A DNA stretch of 33,478 nt from Chitinophagales bacterium (GTDB lineage Bacteria; Bacteroidota; Bacteroidia; Chitinophagales; Saprospiraceae), in the NCBI GenBank assembly GCA_013299105.1, contig JAAFJY010000050.1:1-33478 (forward strand). Reading direction: 5' to 3'. The translations under genes and the position numbers were made by a program. This document shows positions 16,561 to 24,897 of the stretch, one piece after another (within the stretch, counting starts at the first letter, position 1; the number at the start of each line of letters is the position of its first letter). A model generated the notes under the pieces. It saw nothing but the letters and a program-made list of their open reading frames with translations. It did not search any database and was not told the origin of the DNA.

Positions 16561-17688
16561 TTAATATAAAATCTCGACCAACTGTTTGATCACAAAATCC
16601 ACTTCTTCACGGGTGTTGTAACGCGAAAACGAAAAGCGAATGGTTTTGCGGGGCGAGCCATTGCGCAGGGCATCCAAGACATGCGAGCCTGCATCAGCCC
16701 CCGAACTGCAAGCACTACCCCCAGATACAGCCACCCCGGCAATGTCGAGGTTCAGCAACAACAATTCAGCCCGGGCGCTAGGTGGGAAACTGACACTCAC
16801 AATTTTATAATGCCCTTGCCCAAATGGATCACCGTTGAACTCCAAGTCTCCAAAATTAGCTTTTAATTGCTCGATGAAGTAGTTTTTGAGCGAATCAATG
16901 TGTTGTTTACCTTCTTCGAGTTGCCCATAAGCCATTTCCATCGCCTTGGCCAGGCCCAGAATGCCCGCCAGGTTTTCGGTTCCACCGCGCATGTTGCGCT
17001 CCTGTGCACCCCCATCGATGAAGGGATGGATATGGTTGTTGGCATTGATGTACACAAAACCTATTCCCCGTGGCCCATGAAACTTGTGAGCCGAGCCCAC
17101 CAGGAAACTGACCGGGGTTTGGGTCAAGTCAATGGGGTAAAAGCCGATGGTTTGCACGGTATCCGTGTGAAATAGTGCTCCATTGGCCTGGCACAATTCG
17201 CCCACTGCTTGCAAGTCGAGTAAGGTGCCGATTTCGTTGTTGGCGTGCATGAGCGAAACCAGGGTTTTTAGCCCAGTCCGCTTTAATTTATGCTCTAAGT
17301 CTGCCAAAACGATGTGTCCATCTTCAGTTTGAACCACATATTCCACCTCAATACCATGCTCACGTTGCAAAGCATCAAGGGTGTGCAATACGCAATGGTG
17401 TTCGGTTTTGGAGCTGATGATGCGTTGTACCCCCAAGTCTTGCATCGCCCGCTTGAGGATCATGTTGCTCGATTCGGTACCACCGGAGGTAAAAAAAATC
17501 TCCCCGATCGAAGCTTTGAGCAATCGAGCCACGGTTTTGCGAGCACCTTCCACCGCAGCACGGGCAGTGCGGCCTTCCTTGTGGATGGAAGATGGGTTTC
17601 CTGGAAAACGTCGCATGGCATCTACCATCACTTCGATAACGGCTTCATCGGGAGCGGTGGTGGCCGCATTGTCAAAATATACGCGCAT
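16561..17688 (-). CDS. Cysteine desulfurase (NifS/IscS type)
   Basis: A 375-residue class V PLP enzyme that takes sulfur from cysteine, giving alanine and a protein persulfide for Fe-S or thio-cofactor synthesis. Visible are FDNAATT at the start, PGNPSSIHKEG, SGGTESSN, EHHCVL, the PLP lysine K202 in LVGSAHKFHGPRG, and the persulfide cysteine C327 in SGGSACSSGADAGSHV. RFSFSRYNTREE near the end is typical. It lies 5 bp downstream of another class V PLP gene on the same strand, so the two share a transcript. No isc, suf or nif partners and no thiI/mnmA are in the window. Confidence 0.92.
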   Translation of the reverse strand: MRVYFDNAATTAPDEAVIEVMVDAMRRFPGNPSSIHKEGRTARAAVEGARKTVARLLKASIGEIFFTSGGTESSNMILKRAMQDLGVQRIISSKTEHHCVLHTLDALQREHGIEVEYVVQTEDGHIVLADLEHKLKRTGLKTLVSLMHANNEIGTLLDLQAVGELCQANGALFHTDTVQTIGFYPIDLTQTPVSFLVGSAHKFHGPRGIGFVYINANNHIHPFIDGGAQERNMRGGTENLAGILGLAKAMEMAYGQLEEGKQHIDSLKNYFIEQLKANFGDLEFNGDPFGQGHYKIVSVSFPPSARAELLLLNLDIAGVAVSGGSACSSGADAGSHVLDALRNGSPRKTIRFSFSRYNTREEVDFVIKQLVEILY

Positions 17689-17693
17689 CAGTT

Positions 17694-19187
17694 TTATAGT
17701 TCCTGATTTAACCAGCCATTCACCAAATTTCCTACAAAATCATCTCCTTTTTTGTGGTGAAACTCGTTGGTTTTAGGGTCGTAAATGTAGTCTTCAGACC
17801 AATTTTTGAAGTTTTTGGCCAGCGCTTCGATGCCATCTATCAAAAGATCCACCTCGCTATCAGTCATCACCGGATGGATTGACATTCGAATCCAGCCAGG
17901 TTTGTCGGTCAGGTCACCGATGCTGATTTTATCGGAAATCGAACGGGAATAATCCTGAGAAACTTCCAATAAATAATGCCCATAAGTACCCGCGCAAGAG
18001 CAGCCTCCACGCACCTGAATACCGTAGCGGTCGTTGAGGATACGCACGCCCAAATTGTAATGCAAGCCCTTGATGTAAAAGGAAATCACCCCCAATCGGT
18101 CGCGGTGCCGATCAGCCAAAATACACAAACCTGGGATACGGTCCAAACGTGGCCAAATGCGCTTCAGCAGCTCGTGCTCGCGCGCAAGGATGTTTTTGAC
18201 CTGCATTTGTTCTTTCAACTTGACACAAAGTGCCACCCTGATGGTTTGTAAAAACGCAGGCGTGCCGCCATCCTCGCGTGCTTCGATCTCTTCGATGTAC
18301 TTGTGTCCGCCCCAAGGATTGGTCCAATCCACCGTACCGCCTCCAGGGTTATCTGGTACACGGTTTTTGTACAATTTGGCGTCAAAAATCAGGATACCTG
18401 AAGAACCAGGGCCACCTAAAAATTTGTGTGGTGAAAAGAAAATGGCGTCCAGGTGTTGTTCCTCATCAGCCGGATGCATGTTGATGTCGATGTAGGGGGC
18501 AGAACAGGCAAAGTCCACAAAGCACAAGCCCCCGTGGCGGTGCATGATGGCCGCTATTTCGTGGTAAGGGGTAAACAAACCCGTCACATTGGAGCAAGAA
18601 GTAACAGCTGCGATTTTGGTCTCGCGTTGGGCATACTTTTGCAACAACAATTCCAAGCCTTGCAAGTCAACTTGGCCATCAGGTGTAGGAGGAATAACTT
18701 CTACATCAGCGATGGTTTCGAGCCAACTGGTCTGGTTGGAATGGTGTTCCATGTGGCTCACCAATACAATCGGGCGTTGGGCTTCGGGCATCCGCACCAG
18801 GTGTTGGTGCCGCTCGTGCACTTTCAAGCCTAAAATGCGCTGAAACTTGTTGACTACCCCGGTCATGCCTGAGTTGGACGAGATCAATACATCCGCATCT
18901 TTGGCCCCAACGTGTTTTTTTATGATGTGCTTAGACTCGTGGTAAGCCAGGGTCATTGCACTTCCAGTTGTTGTAGTTTCGGTATGGGTATTGGCGACAA
19001 AAGGGGCAATTTCATTGAGCAACATGTCTTCAATAGCCTCATATTGGCGGCCACTGGCTGTCCAATCTGCATAAAGGATGCGTTTTTGACCATAGGGACC
19101 ATAAAAAATCTGGTCATGGCCAATGACGCCCTCTCGAAAACGTTGGAAATAAGTTTCTAAAGTAAGTGTGGCAGTACTTGGTTTCAT
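17694..19187 (-). CDS. Class V aminotransferase-fold PLP enzyme (cysteine desulfurase paralogue)
   Basis: A 497-residue PLP protein with the class V fold but longer than usual desulfurases (about 375-410). PLP site: K255 in IFFSPHKFLGGPGSSG; cofactor strand: FVDFACSAPYIDI; N-terminal DWTASGRQYEAIED; THTETTTTG. A cysteine cluster GGCSCAGTYGH (C396, C398) takes the place of the catalytic Cys loop, so desulfurase or selenocysteine-lyase activity is possible but unproven. A C-terminal tail of about 40 residues (KNWSEDYIYDPKTNEFHHKK) is specific to this branch. The ATG at 19187 is preferred over one seven codons upstream. It is followed at 5 bp by the cysteine desulfurase. Confidence 0.85.
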   Translation of the reverse strand: MKPSTATLTLETYFQRFREGVIGHDQIFYGPYGQKRILYADWTASGRQYEAIEDMLLNEIAPFVANTHTETTTTGSAMTLAYHESKHIIKKHVGAKDADVLISSNSGMTGVVNKFQRILGLKVHERHQHLVRMPEAQRPIVLVSHMEHHSNQTSWLETIADVEVIPPTPDGQVDLQGLELLLQKYAQRETKIAAVTSCSNVTGLFTPYHEIAAIMHRHGGLCFVDFACSAPYIDINMHPADEEQHLDAIFFSPHKFLGGPGSSGILIFDAKLYKNRVPDNPGGGTVDWTNPWGGHKYIEEIEAREDGGTPAFLQTIRVALCVKLKEQMQVKNILAREHELLKRIWPRLDRIPGLCILADRHRDRLGVISFYIKGLHYNLGVRILNDRYGIQVRGGCSCAGTYGHYLLEVSQDYSRSISDKISIGDLTDKPGWIRMSIHPVMTDSEVDLLIDGIEALAKNFKNWSEDYIYDPKTNEFHHKKGDDFVGNLVNGWLNQEL

Positions 19188-19240
19188 TTCGTGGGAATTT
19201 CCCCACAAGGTCGGAATTTATCTTCAGCCTGGCAAGTAAC

Positions 19241-20062
19241 TTACCAACCCATTCCAGTTGGAATCACCACGAAAGCATTTTGGGCCAAAGCGCCAAAATA
19301 ATCGTAACTCACCCAAATATAGCCAGCTTTGCCCCAGCTACTACCCCAAGGACTGGTAAGCTCCACCATTTTTTTGTCGTCGTCGTAGCTGACCACCATC
19401 ATGGGATAGGTGTTGGTGCCTTGCATGCGAGGTGTCCAAGTGTCCACTCCACTTGCTGCTTGCAAGCTTGGGTCGCCTTTGAATTCAACGATCACCGGGT
19501 TGCCACGCAACAGTGCTTTCCGAATCTCGAAAATCTTTTGAATGGGTTTGTGTACCGGGTTGAAAATGTGTAAGTAGTTGGTGATGCGGTACTTGTTGGA
19601 ATTGTTGGTCACATTGGACAAACGAGGCGAGCCATAGGGCAAAACTGCCGAATCAATGGTCCCATCCTGTGAAAGGAATTGAAAAGCTTCCACAAATGTC
19701 AAGCTACGGTTTTGTCCCTTCAGATTGAGGGCGATAAAATCCGGGCTAAGGTTAATTTTGTAGTTTTTATTCAAGTTGACGTAATACTCCAGACAAGCAG
19801 CCAGGGTATAGGTCATCTCCGTACCATTGGCCTCAATCATGCGCACTGGCATCAAAAAAGGTTTTACACTTTGGACCCGAAGATTGTCTAGCGACAGCTT
19901 ACTCGCCACTCCTAATACGGTTGGCATCATTCGATCAATCATTGAAGCATCCGCAATACCAAAGCCGAGGGCTTGATTGCTTTTGGGTGCTCCAGGTACG
20001 GTTTGGGCGTTGAGCTGAATAGAGGAAAACGCAAGAAAGACGATCACAGTGATGAGCCTCAT
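19241..20062 (-). CDS. Secreted papain-fold protein lacking the catalytic triad
   Basis: A 273-residue protein with a signal peptide (MRLITVIVFLAFSSIQLNAQ). The C-terminal half has the C1 peptidase outline: NPVIVEFKG, TYPMMVVSYDDDKKMVELTS and SPWGSSWGKAGYIWVSYD. Aligned by eye with papain, the active Cys of GSCWAF corresponds to T84 (EMTYTLAA), the His of NHAV to Y219, and the Asn of NSWG to S237. All three catalytic residues are therefore missing and it is probably a binding or structural pseudo-protease. Fold assignment rests on the well-kept WGSSWGKAGYIWV block. It lies 53 bp upstream of the class V PLP gene on the same strand and downstream of a long hairpin. Confidence 0.7.
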   Translation of the reverse strand: MRLITVIVFLAFSSIQLNAQTVPGAPKSNQALGFGIADASMIDRMMPTVLGVASKLSLDNLRVQSVKPFLMPVRMIEANGTEMTYTLAACLEYYVNLNKNYKINLSPDFIALNLKGQNRSLTFVEAFQFLSQDGTIDSAVLPYGSPRLSNVTNNSNKYRITNYLHIFNPVHKPIQKIFEIRKALLRGNPVIVEFKGDPSLQAASGVDTWTPRMQGTNTYPMMVVSYDDDKKMVELTSPWGSSWGKAGYIWVSYDYFGALAQNAFVVIPTGMGW

Positions 20063-20140
20063 AAGTCCTTTTTTGAAAAGAACGCAGGGCCGGGCTTGTT
20101 TCGTCTTTGGTGGTTTAGAAAAAAATCTATATGAGAAGAA

Positions 20141-20215
20141 GTTGAAGAGTTTGAATGTTGAAACGTTGAAGAGAGCTTGGTTCTCTTCAACATTTCAACT
20201 CTTCAACATTTCAAC
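20141..20215. repeat. Long GTTGAA-type inverted repeat
   Basis: GTTGAAGAGA (20165-20174) pairs perfectly with TCTCTTCAAC (20182-20191) around a 7-nt loop. Beyond a C-A mismatch, GTTGAAA (20157-20163) pairs with TTTCAAC (20193-20199). An outer GTTGAAGAG (20141-20149) pairs with CTCTTCAAC at 20199-20207. It lies after the VWA gene stop and upstream of the papain-fold gene. On the minus strand a T-rich run follows about 14 nt later, so it could end or protect the VWA transcript. Confidence 0.7.
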
Positions 20216-20220
20216 TAAAC

Positions 20221-21327
20221 TCACCTCCTAGGTCGATTCGACTTGTTGTTTTTGTAATCGCGGAAAATGAACTCACCAAGACCCTCTAGGCTGCTGTAAA
20301 ATGCTTTTCCGTTGTTGGCGCGGGTAAATTGGTCCACAAAACGCATCAAATACGGATCCCTTGCGATCATGAAAGTGGTGATTGGGATGTCCAATTTACG
20401 GCAACTTTGGGCCAAATTGAGGGTGCGTGTCACGATTTTCCGATCCAGGCCAAAGCTGTTTTTGTAATACTTTTTGCCTTTTTTGATGCAAGTAGGCTTG
20501 CCATCGGTGATCATGAAGATTTGTTTGTTGGGGTTGCGGCGGCGGCGCAGCAAGTCCATTGCCAGCTCCAAGCCAGCAACAGTATTGGTATGGTAAGGCC
20601 CAACTTGGAGGTAAGGCAGGTCTTTGATTTCAATCTGCCAGGCATCGTTGCCGAACACAATGATATCGAGCGTGTCTTTGGGAAAACGGGTGGTGATGTA
20701 CTGAGCCAAGGCCATTGCAACTTTTTTGGCGGGCGTGATGCGGTCTTCGCCGTACAAGATCATCGAATGCGAAATATCGATCATCAATACGGTGCTGGTT
20801 TGGCTTTGGTAGTAAGTTTCGTGTACTTCCAGGTCTTCGTGGGTGAGCTGGAAGTCGTCGATACCGTGGTTGATTTGTGCGTTTTTTAGGGTTTCTGAGA
20901 TGGCTAATTTGTCGAGTTGATCGCCAAATTCAAAAGGGCGCAACTCAGAGGTCAATTCGTCACCTCGGCCTTCGGCTTTGGTGCTGTGATTGCCTTGCTT
21001 GGCCTTTTTAAGGTCGCCAAACACGTCTTCCAGGGCTTTTTGGCGCATTTCCATCTCCATTTTGGCGGCGGGCGTGAAGCCACCCGATTGGCCAGGTTGT
21101 GGTTGTTGGAGGTAGCCCTTGTCGATCAAGTCCTGGATGAAATCGGCAATGCCGTAGTTTTCATCGGTCAACTTATATTCTTTGTCGAGCTCGGTTAGCC
21201 ATGACAAAGCCTCGCTTACATCACCAGAGGTGTGAAGCAGCAGTTCTTTGAAAATTTTGAGCAAACGATCAAAGGGTGAGCCATCTTGTGCACTTGGATC
21301 GAATTTTCCAAAACGCCATCCAATCAT
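20221..21327 (-). CDS. VWA-domain (CoxE-like) protein
   Basis: A 368-residue cytoplasmic protein with no signal or membrane segment. Residues 1-130 are charged and helical; the C-terminal part from about 175 is a von Willebrand A domain with the MIDAS motif DISHS in STVLMIDISHSM, a later Thr (GPYHTNT) and the acidic MITDGKPT strand. A basic tail (KNNKSNRPRR) ends the protein. Relatives usually act with a MoxR-type AAA+ ATPase encoded next door to insert metals or remodel proteins. No such ATPase is in the window, so the partner must be elsewhere. It lies 359 bp downstream of the dynamin-like gene on the same strand. Confidence 0.85.
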   Translation of the reverse strand: MIGWRFGKFDPSAQDGSPFDRLLKIFKELLLHTSGDVSEALSWLTELDKEYKLTDENYGIADFIQDLIDKGYLQQPQPGQSGGFTPAAKMEMEMRQKALEDVFGDLKKAKQGNHSTKAEGRGDELTSELRPFEFGDQLDKLAISETLKNAQINHGIDDFQLTHEDLEVHETYYQSQTSTVLMIDISHSMILYGEDRITPAKKVAMALAQYITTRFPKDTLDIIVFGNDAWQIEIKDLPYLQVGPYHTNTVAGLELAMDLLRRRRNPNKQIFMITDGKPTCIKKGKKYYKNSFGLDRKIVTRTLNLAQSCRKLDIPITTFMIARDPYLMRFVDQFTRANNGKAFYSSLEGLGEFIFRDYKNNKSNRPRR

Positions 21328-21685
21328 GGGTAATGCGGAGTTTTCGTAAGATTAAAGGAACGACCTTCTTCAAAAAGGCATTCCATCCAACAACAACACT
21401 AGGGCGAAAAAGGATGTGTGTTTTACGAAATAATGCTCGAAAAACAAGCAAATTGAAAATCACCAGGCTTTTTTACCAATTGAATCCTTAAACCAAACTG
21501 CAAAAGGGATTTGTGCAAAAGGCAATAGCTTTTTTGAAACACAAAAGAGCCAAAAGCAACCTGCATTTGGTGCTCCGCTAGTCCCACGTCTCCTGACGGG
21601 TACTGCCCTGATGTGCGTCTCCCGACGCAAAGGCGAGCCGAAATCATAGAATAACTCATCAAGAATTAGACACCAATTTTTGTTC
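21328..21685. other. Intergenic stretch between VWA and dynamin-like genes
   Basis: No gene is supported in 358 bp. It holds a perfect small hairpin at 21614-21629 (TGCGTC-TCCC-GACGCA), preceded at about 21589 by a related CGTCTCCTGACGGG, as if a short palindromic unit was repeated. It could terminate or process the dynamin-like transcript, but there is no T run. Confidence 0.45.
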
Positions 21686-23419
21686 CTAACTAACCAAGCC
21701 CCCAATTTCCTTTTCCAGGCCATCAAAACGCTGGTCAACAACCGCATATTCGTCGTTTAAAACGGCCAACTGCTCTTTTTCCTTGTCGAGCATGAGGTCG
21801 AAAGGGTCAAAGTTGCTGTCGATGCGCTCTTTCAAGCGGCGGATGTATTGTTTGAGCTGGCTGCTGACTTCAATTTCGATTTTTTGGCGGCCTTTGCCGA
21901 TTTCTTCCTGGAAGGAGTCGATGATTTTGCGCCGTTTACCGCTGGTGGCAAAACCCGCAAACACGATTCCGATGGTGGTCAAAACACCGCCCGTGATGTC
22001 GAATACTGCCCCCTGGGTGATGGCAGCAAGGATCAAACCAATTACCGCTACGCCACTGCCCGTAGCAAAAGAACCCGGCAATGGAGCCTTGTCAGGAAAA
22101 AGGATGTGGTCGGTAAAATTGTCAGATTTTTTGATGAAATCGTCAAATTTATCCTGCAATTCACGGAAAATATTGTGGCGGCGCTCGGCAATGGCGCTGA
22201 AAATCTCGTGGTCGTTTTGCAAGATACTCGGGGTTTGCCGCACTTTCAGGTCGATGATTTTGGCCATTTGCTGCACATTGTCCGCTACATCGTCGATGCC
22301 ATCGCGCAGCTTGTTGCGCATTTCGGTATTGAGCTCGTCTTCCAGATCTTTGGCTAAGCCCTCCAGCCACTCGCCAGCGGAACTTTTTTTGCTAAAAATG
22401 GAAGAAAAAGAACGCTTGAGCAGGGAAAAGAAAGACAAGCCGTCTTTCAGCTCATTTTCCTTGGCCAAGGTAATGCGGTCGTAGCCCGCCAAGATGTTCT
22501 CGACCATCACATCCACTTGTTTAGCGGACTTGCCTTCTTGGGCCAGCAGGGTTTCTTTGATGTCTTTGCGGAATTCAGAATCGACTTCCCATTGCCTTTG
22601 CCGCAAATCTAGCCCTTCGCGGATGCTGTCGCAGATGCGGCGGCAGGTGTCTACGCTGTTTTGCAGCTTCAAAACCGGAGCTTTCCCACCTGTGATTTTT
22701 TGCTGAATGAAGTCACGTATTTCTACAAAACCACTTTCACTGTGCAGGCCCTCAATTTCCATTTTGGCCGAAGTTTTGAAAATCAAAGGCTGGTTGATGC
22801 CTTGTTTTTCGGCGTAATCGTGCAGACCCTGGTAATTTACCGCCAGGTCTTCGGGCGACATCAGGTCTTTTTGCTGCAAGACGAAAATGACTTTTTTGCG
22901 CCAATCGTCGTGGATGAATTTGAAAAAGTCCCAAGCCGACTGGCGGTAGGGGTTTTTGGCTTCAAAAACAAATACAATCAGGTCCGAAGCGGGAATGAAC
23001 GACTCCGTGATTTCCTGGTGGTGCTCCACGATGGTATTGGTACCTGGCGTATCGACGATCGCAATTTCCTTGAGGATTTCGGCGGGGACCAGGATTTTTT
23101 TCAGGAAAGGGTTGATCGTGATGATCTCCTCTTTTTCGCCATAAATGATCTGCTGGATCGTGTCGGTCATCGGTTGCGGTGCTACCTTGGTCACTTCGCG
23201 GCCTGCATCGAGCAGGGCATTGATGAAGCTACTTTTTCCGGCTTTGACCTCGCCCACGATCACGAACATGAAGGGGTCCTTGATGCGGTTGCGCAAGTCG
23301 CTTACGGTTTTGGCCAAGTCTCCGTGGTTGATGCGGATGGTCAGTTCGTGCAAGTCCTTTACCGCCTCGTCAATTTTGGCGCGTAAAGCGATGGTATTTT
23401 GGTTAATCAGGGCGCTCAT
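21686..23419 (-). CDS. Bacterial dynamin-like GTPase
   Basis: A 577-residue GTPase. G1 is GEVKAGKSS (56-64), G2 is probably T86 in PMTDT, G3 is DTPG (123-126), and the G4 position reads QQKD (182-185) instead of TKxD. A long helical middle region (about 260-430) holds the expected stalk. A hydrophobic hairpin of two segments (GVAVIGLILAAITQGAVFD and TTIGIVFAGFAT) is the membrane paddle, followed by a C-terminal coiled coil. Members remodel membranes and are linked to membrane repair and stress. It is a single gene, not the tandem pair often seen. The ATG at 23419 is preferred to a TTG two codons upstream. A promoter element borne on repeat family 1 lies 46 nt upstream. Confidence 0.88.
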   Translation of the reverse strand: MSALINQNTIALRAKIDEAVKDLHELTIRINHGDLAKTVSDLRNRIKDPFMFVIVGEVKAGKSSFINALLDAGREVTKVAPQPMTDTIQQIIYGEKEEIITINPFLKKILVPAEILKEIAIVDTPGTNTIVEHHQEITESFIPASDLIVFVFEAKNPYRQSAWDFFKFIHDDWRKKVIFVLQQKDLMSPEDLAVNYQGLHDYAEKQGINQPLIFKTSAKMEIEGLHSESGFVEIRDFIQQKITGGKAPVLKLQNSVDTCRRICDSIREGLDLRQRQWEVDSEFRKDIKETLLAQEGKSAKQVDVMVENILAGYDRITLAKENELKDGLSFFSLLKRSFSSIFSKKSSAGEWLEGLAKDLEDELNTEMRNKLRDGIDDVADNVQQMAKIIDLKVRQTPSILQNDHEIFSAIAERRHNIFRELQDKFDDFIKKSDNFTDHILFPDKAPLPGSFATGSGVAVIGLILAAITQGAVFDITGGVLTTIGIVFAGFATSGKRRKIIDSFQEEIGKGRQKIEIEVSSQLKQYIRRLKERIDSNFDPFDLMLDKEKEQLAVLNDEYAVVDQRFDGLEKEIGGLVS

Positions 23420-23451
23420 CGGCAAATTTCACATTGGTATTTTTTACGCTA

Positions 23452-23742
23452 CCTTAGTAACGGTTCAAAAATAAACCTTTCCAGTTTTTATGATTACTAG
23501 TAGTCAACATCTTGGTCAACGTCATGTTGGAAATCCGCAAGAAAGGGTGTGGAGTGTGTAAGTTTGAGTTCGGGTGTGTGGGCTTCGAGATTAAGTTTAG
23601 TCTCCAATTGAAAACGAGGTTTCTTCACACTCAAACCCAAACAAGCACACCCAAACCCAATTTCATCCGCGTTCCAAAAATAGCCTCGCTAAGCGAGGCA
23701 ACGAAGTTGCGTTTTCAAAGGTTTATTCGTGGCTTGTTACTT
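23452..23742. repeat. MITE-like intergenic repeat, family 1, copy b with internal insert
   Basis: It matches copy a at both ends and around the hairpin (23683-23699, stem GCCTCGC/GCGAGGC). The ends are inverted: AGTAACGGTTCAAAAATAAACC at the left and, read in reverse, AGTAACAAGCCACGAATAAACC. It is longer than copy a because of an extra 23544-23665 section that is itself an imperfect inverted repeat (23545-23580 with 23626-23658, rich in GGGTGTG/CACACCC). The element separates the dynamin-like gene from the GSCFA gene. Confidence 0.75.
23466..23473 (-). promoter_or_regulatory. Bacteroidota -7 promoter element for the dynamin-like gene
   Basis: The minus strand reads TATTTTTG inside the left end of repeat copy b, 46 nt before the ATG. 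The distance and sequence are identical to those at the sulfatase gene. Confidence 0.5.
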
Positions 23743-23773
23743 CGTGGCTGAAATATAGTAAGGATTGTGGGAT

Positions 23774-23781
23774 TATCTTTG
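23774..23781 (+). promoter_or_regulatory. Bacteroidota -7 promoter element for the GSCFA gene
   Basis: TATCTTTG, a full TAnnTTTG match, lies 32 nt before the ATG at 23814. No clear -33 TTG element is seen at the expected spacing. Confidence 0.5.
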
Positions 23782-23813
23782 CAAATTGGCCAGGCTTTCG
23801 CAAAACAATTTCT

Positions 23814-24800
23814 ATGCAAACCTTCCGTAGTGTATTTCCTGATCAAGCATACCCATTCAAAATCAGCCACCAAACGCCGATTTTGGCCTTGGGCTCTTGC
23901 TTTGCCGCCGAAATGGGGCAACGTTTGAAGGACCTGAAATTTGACCTGCAAATCAACCCCTTTGGTTTGCAGTACAATCCCTCCTCCCTCACCGAAGGCA
24001 TGTTTCACTTGGTGGGAGGCAAGGTGTTTAAGCAAGCAGATTTGTTTGAAAACCAGGGCCTTTGGCGCAGTTTTACCCACCACAGCCAGTTTGCGCACCC
24101 CGATCCCGAAGAGGCTCTGACCATGATCAACGAGGCTTTGAGCGCGGCTCGACAGCAATTGAAAAAGGCCAAAGTTTTGCTTTTGACCCTGGGGACTGCC
24201 CAAATTTGGCGATTGGCCAAAAACGGTAGTTTGGTGAACAATTGCCACAAACTACCCGCCAATCAATTTACAAAATCATACCTGGATGTTTTTACTTGCA
24301 TGGACGATTTGAGGGTTGGCTTGGAATATATCTTTGCCTTTTATCCCGATCTGCAAGTACTGATCAGCGTAAGTCCCGTGCGCTACCTGCGCGAAGGCAT
24401 CGTAGAAAACAACCGCAGCAAGGCCACTTTATTGCTGGCAGCAGCACAACTGGCAGAGAAATACGAGCAAGTACACTATTTTCCGGCCTACGAACTCCTG
24501 ATGGACGACCTGCGGGATTACCGTTTTTATGCCAGCGATTTGGCCCACCCCAATGACCTGGCCCTGGATTACATCTGGACCTACTTCCAAAACAACCTGA
24601 TGGACGAGGCGACCTGTAAAATCTGTGAGGAAGTAGCGCAACTCAACAAGTCCTTGCATCACCGCCCCTTGCATGGAGATACAGCGGCCTGGCAGCAATT
24701 TCGGCAGGCGCAGGTGAAGAAAATGGAGGATTTGGAAAAGAAGTATCCGTTTTTGGATTTTGGGGTGGAGAAGCTTTTTTTGAAAAGTAATCAGCTGTAA
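23814..24800 (+). CDS. GSCFA-domain protein
   Basis: A 328-residue protein named for the motif seen here as LALGSCFAAEMG (about residues 24-35). NPFGLQYNPSSL, LLLTLGTAQIW, ISVSPVRYLREG and the late YASDLAHPNDLALDYIW complete the family pattern. The GSC serine and the D-x-x-H pair (SDLAHPND) resemble an SGNH/GDSL hydrolase site, so an esterase-like or acyl-transfer role is likely, but no substrate is known to me. There is no signal peptide. The gene has its own promoter element and precedes tyrS by 199 bp on the same strand. Confidence 0.88.
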   Translation: MQTFRSVFPDQAYPFKISHQTPILALGSCFAAEMGQRLKDLKFDLQINPFGLQYNPSSLTEGMFHLVGGKVFKQADLFENQGLWRSFTHHSQFAHPDPEEALTMINEALSAARQQLKKAKVLLLTLGTAQIWRLAKNGSLVNNCHKLPANQFTKSYLDVFTCMDDLRVGLEYIFAFYPDLQVLISVSPVRYLREGIVENNRSKATLLLAAAQLAEKYEQVHYFPAYELLMDDLRDYRFYASDLAHPNDLALDYIWTYFQNNLMDEATCKICEEVAQLNKSLHHRPLHGDTAAWQQFRQAQVKKMEDLEKKYPFLDFGVEKLFLKSNQL

Positions 24801-24897
24801 GGCGGCTCAGTTTAACATAAAGTGGATGGCATATTAGCTGCACCATACAAAAACCCACCACCTTTCACTCCCCATTTTCAAGTCTTACAGCTTTTTT

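Noticed and set aside
16561-19187. isc or suf operon
   Set aside because: No scaffold, ferredoxin or SufBCD gene accompanies the desulfurase pair.
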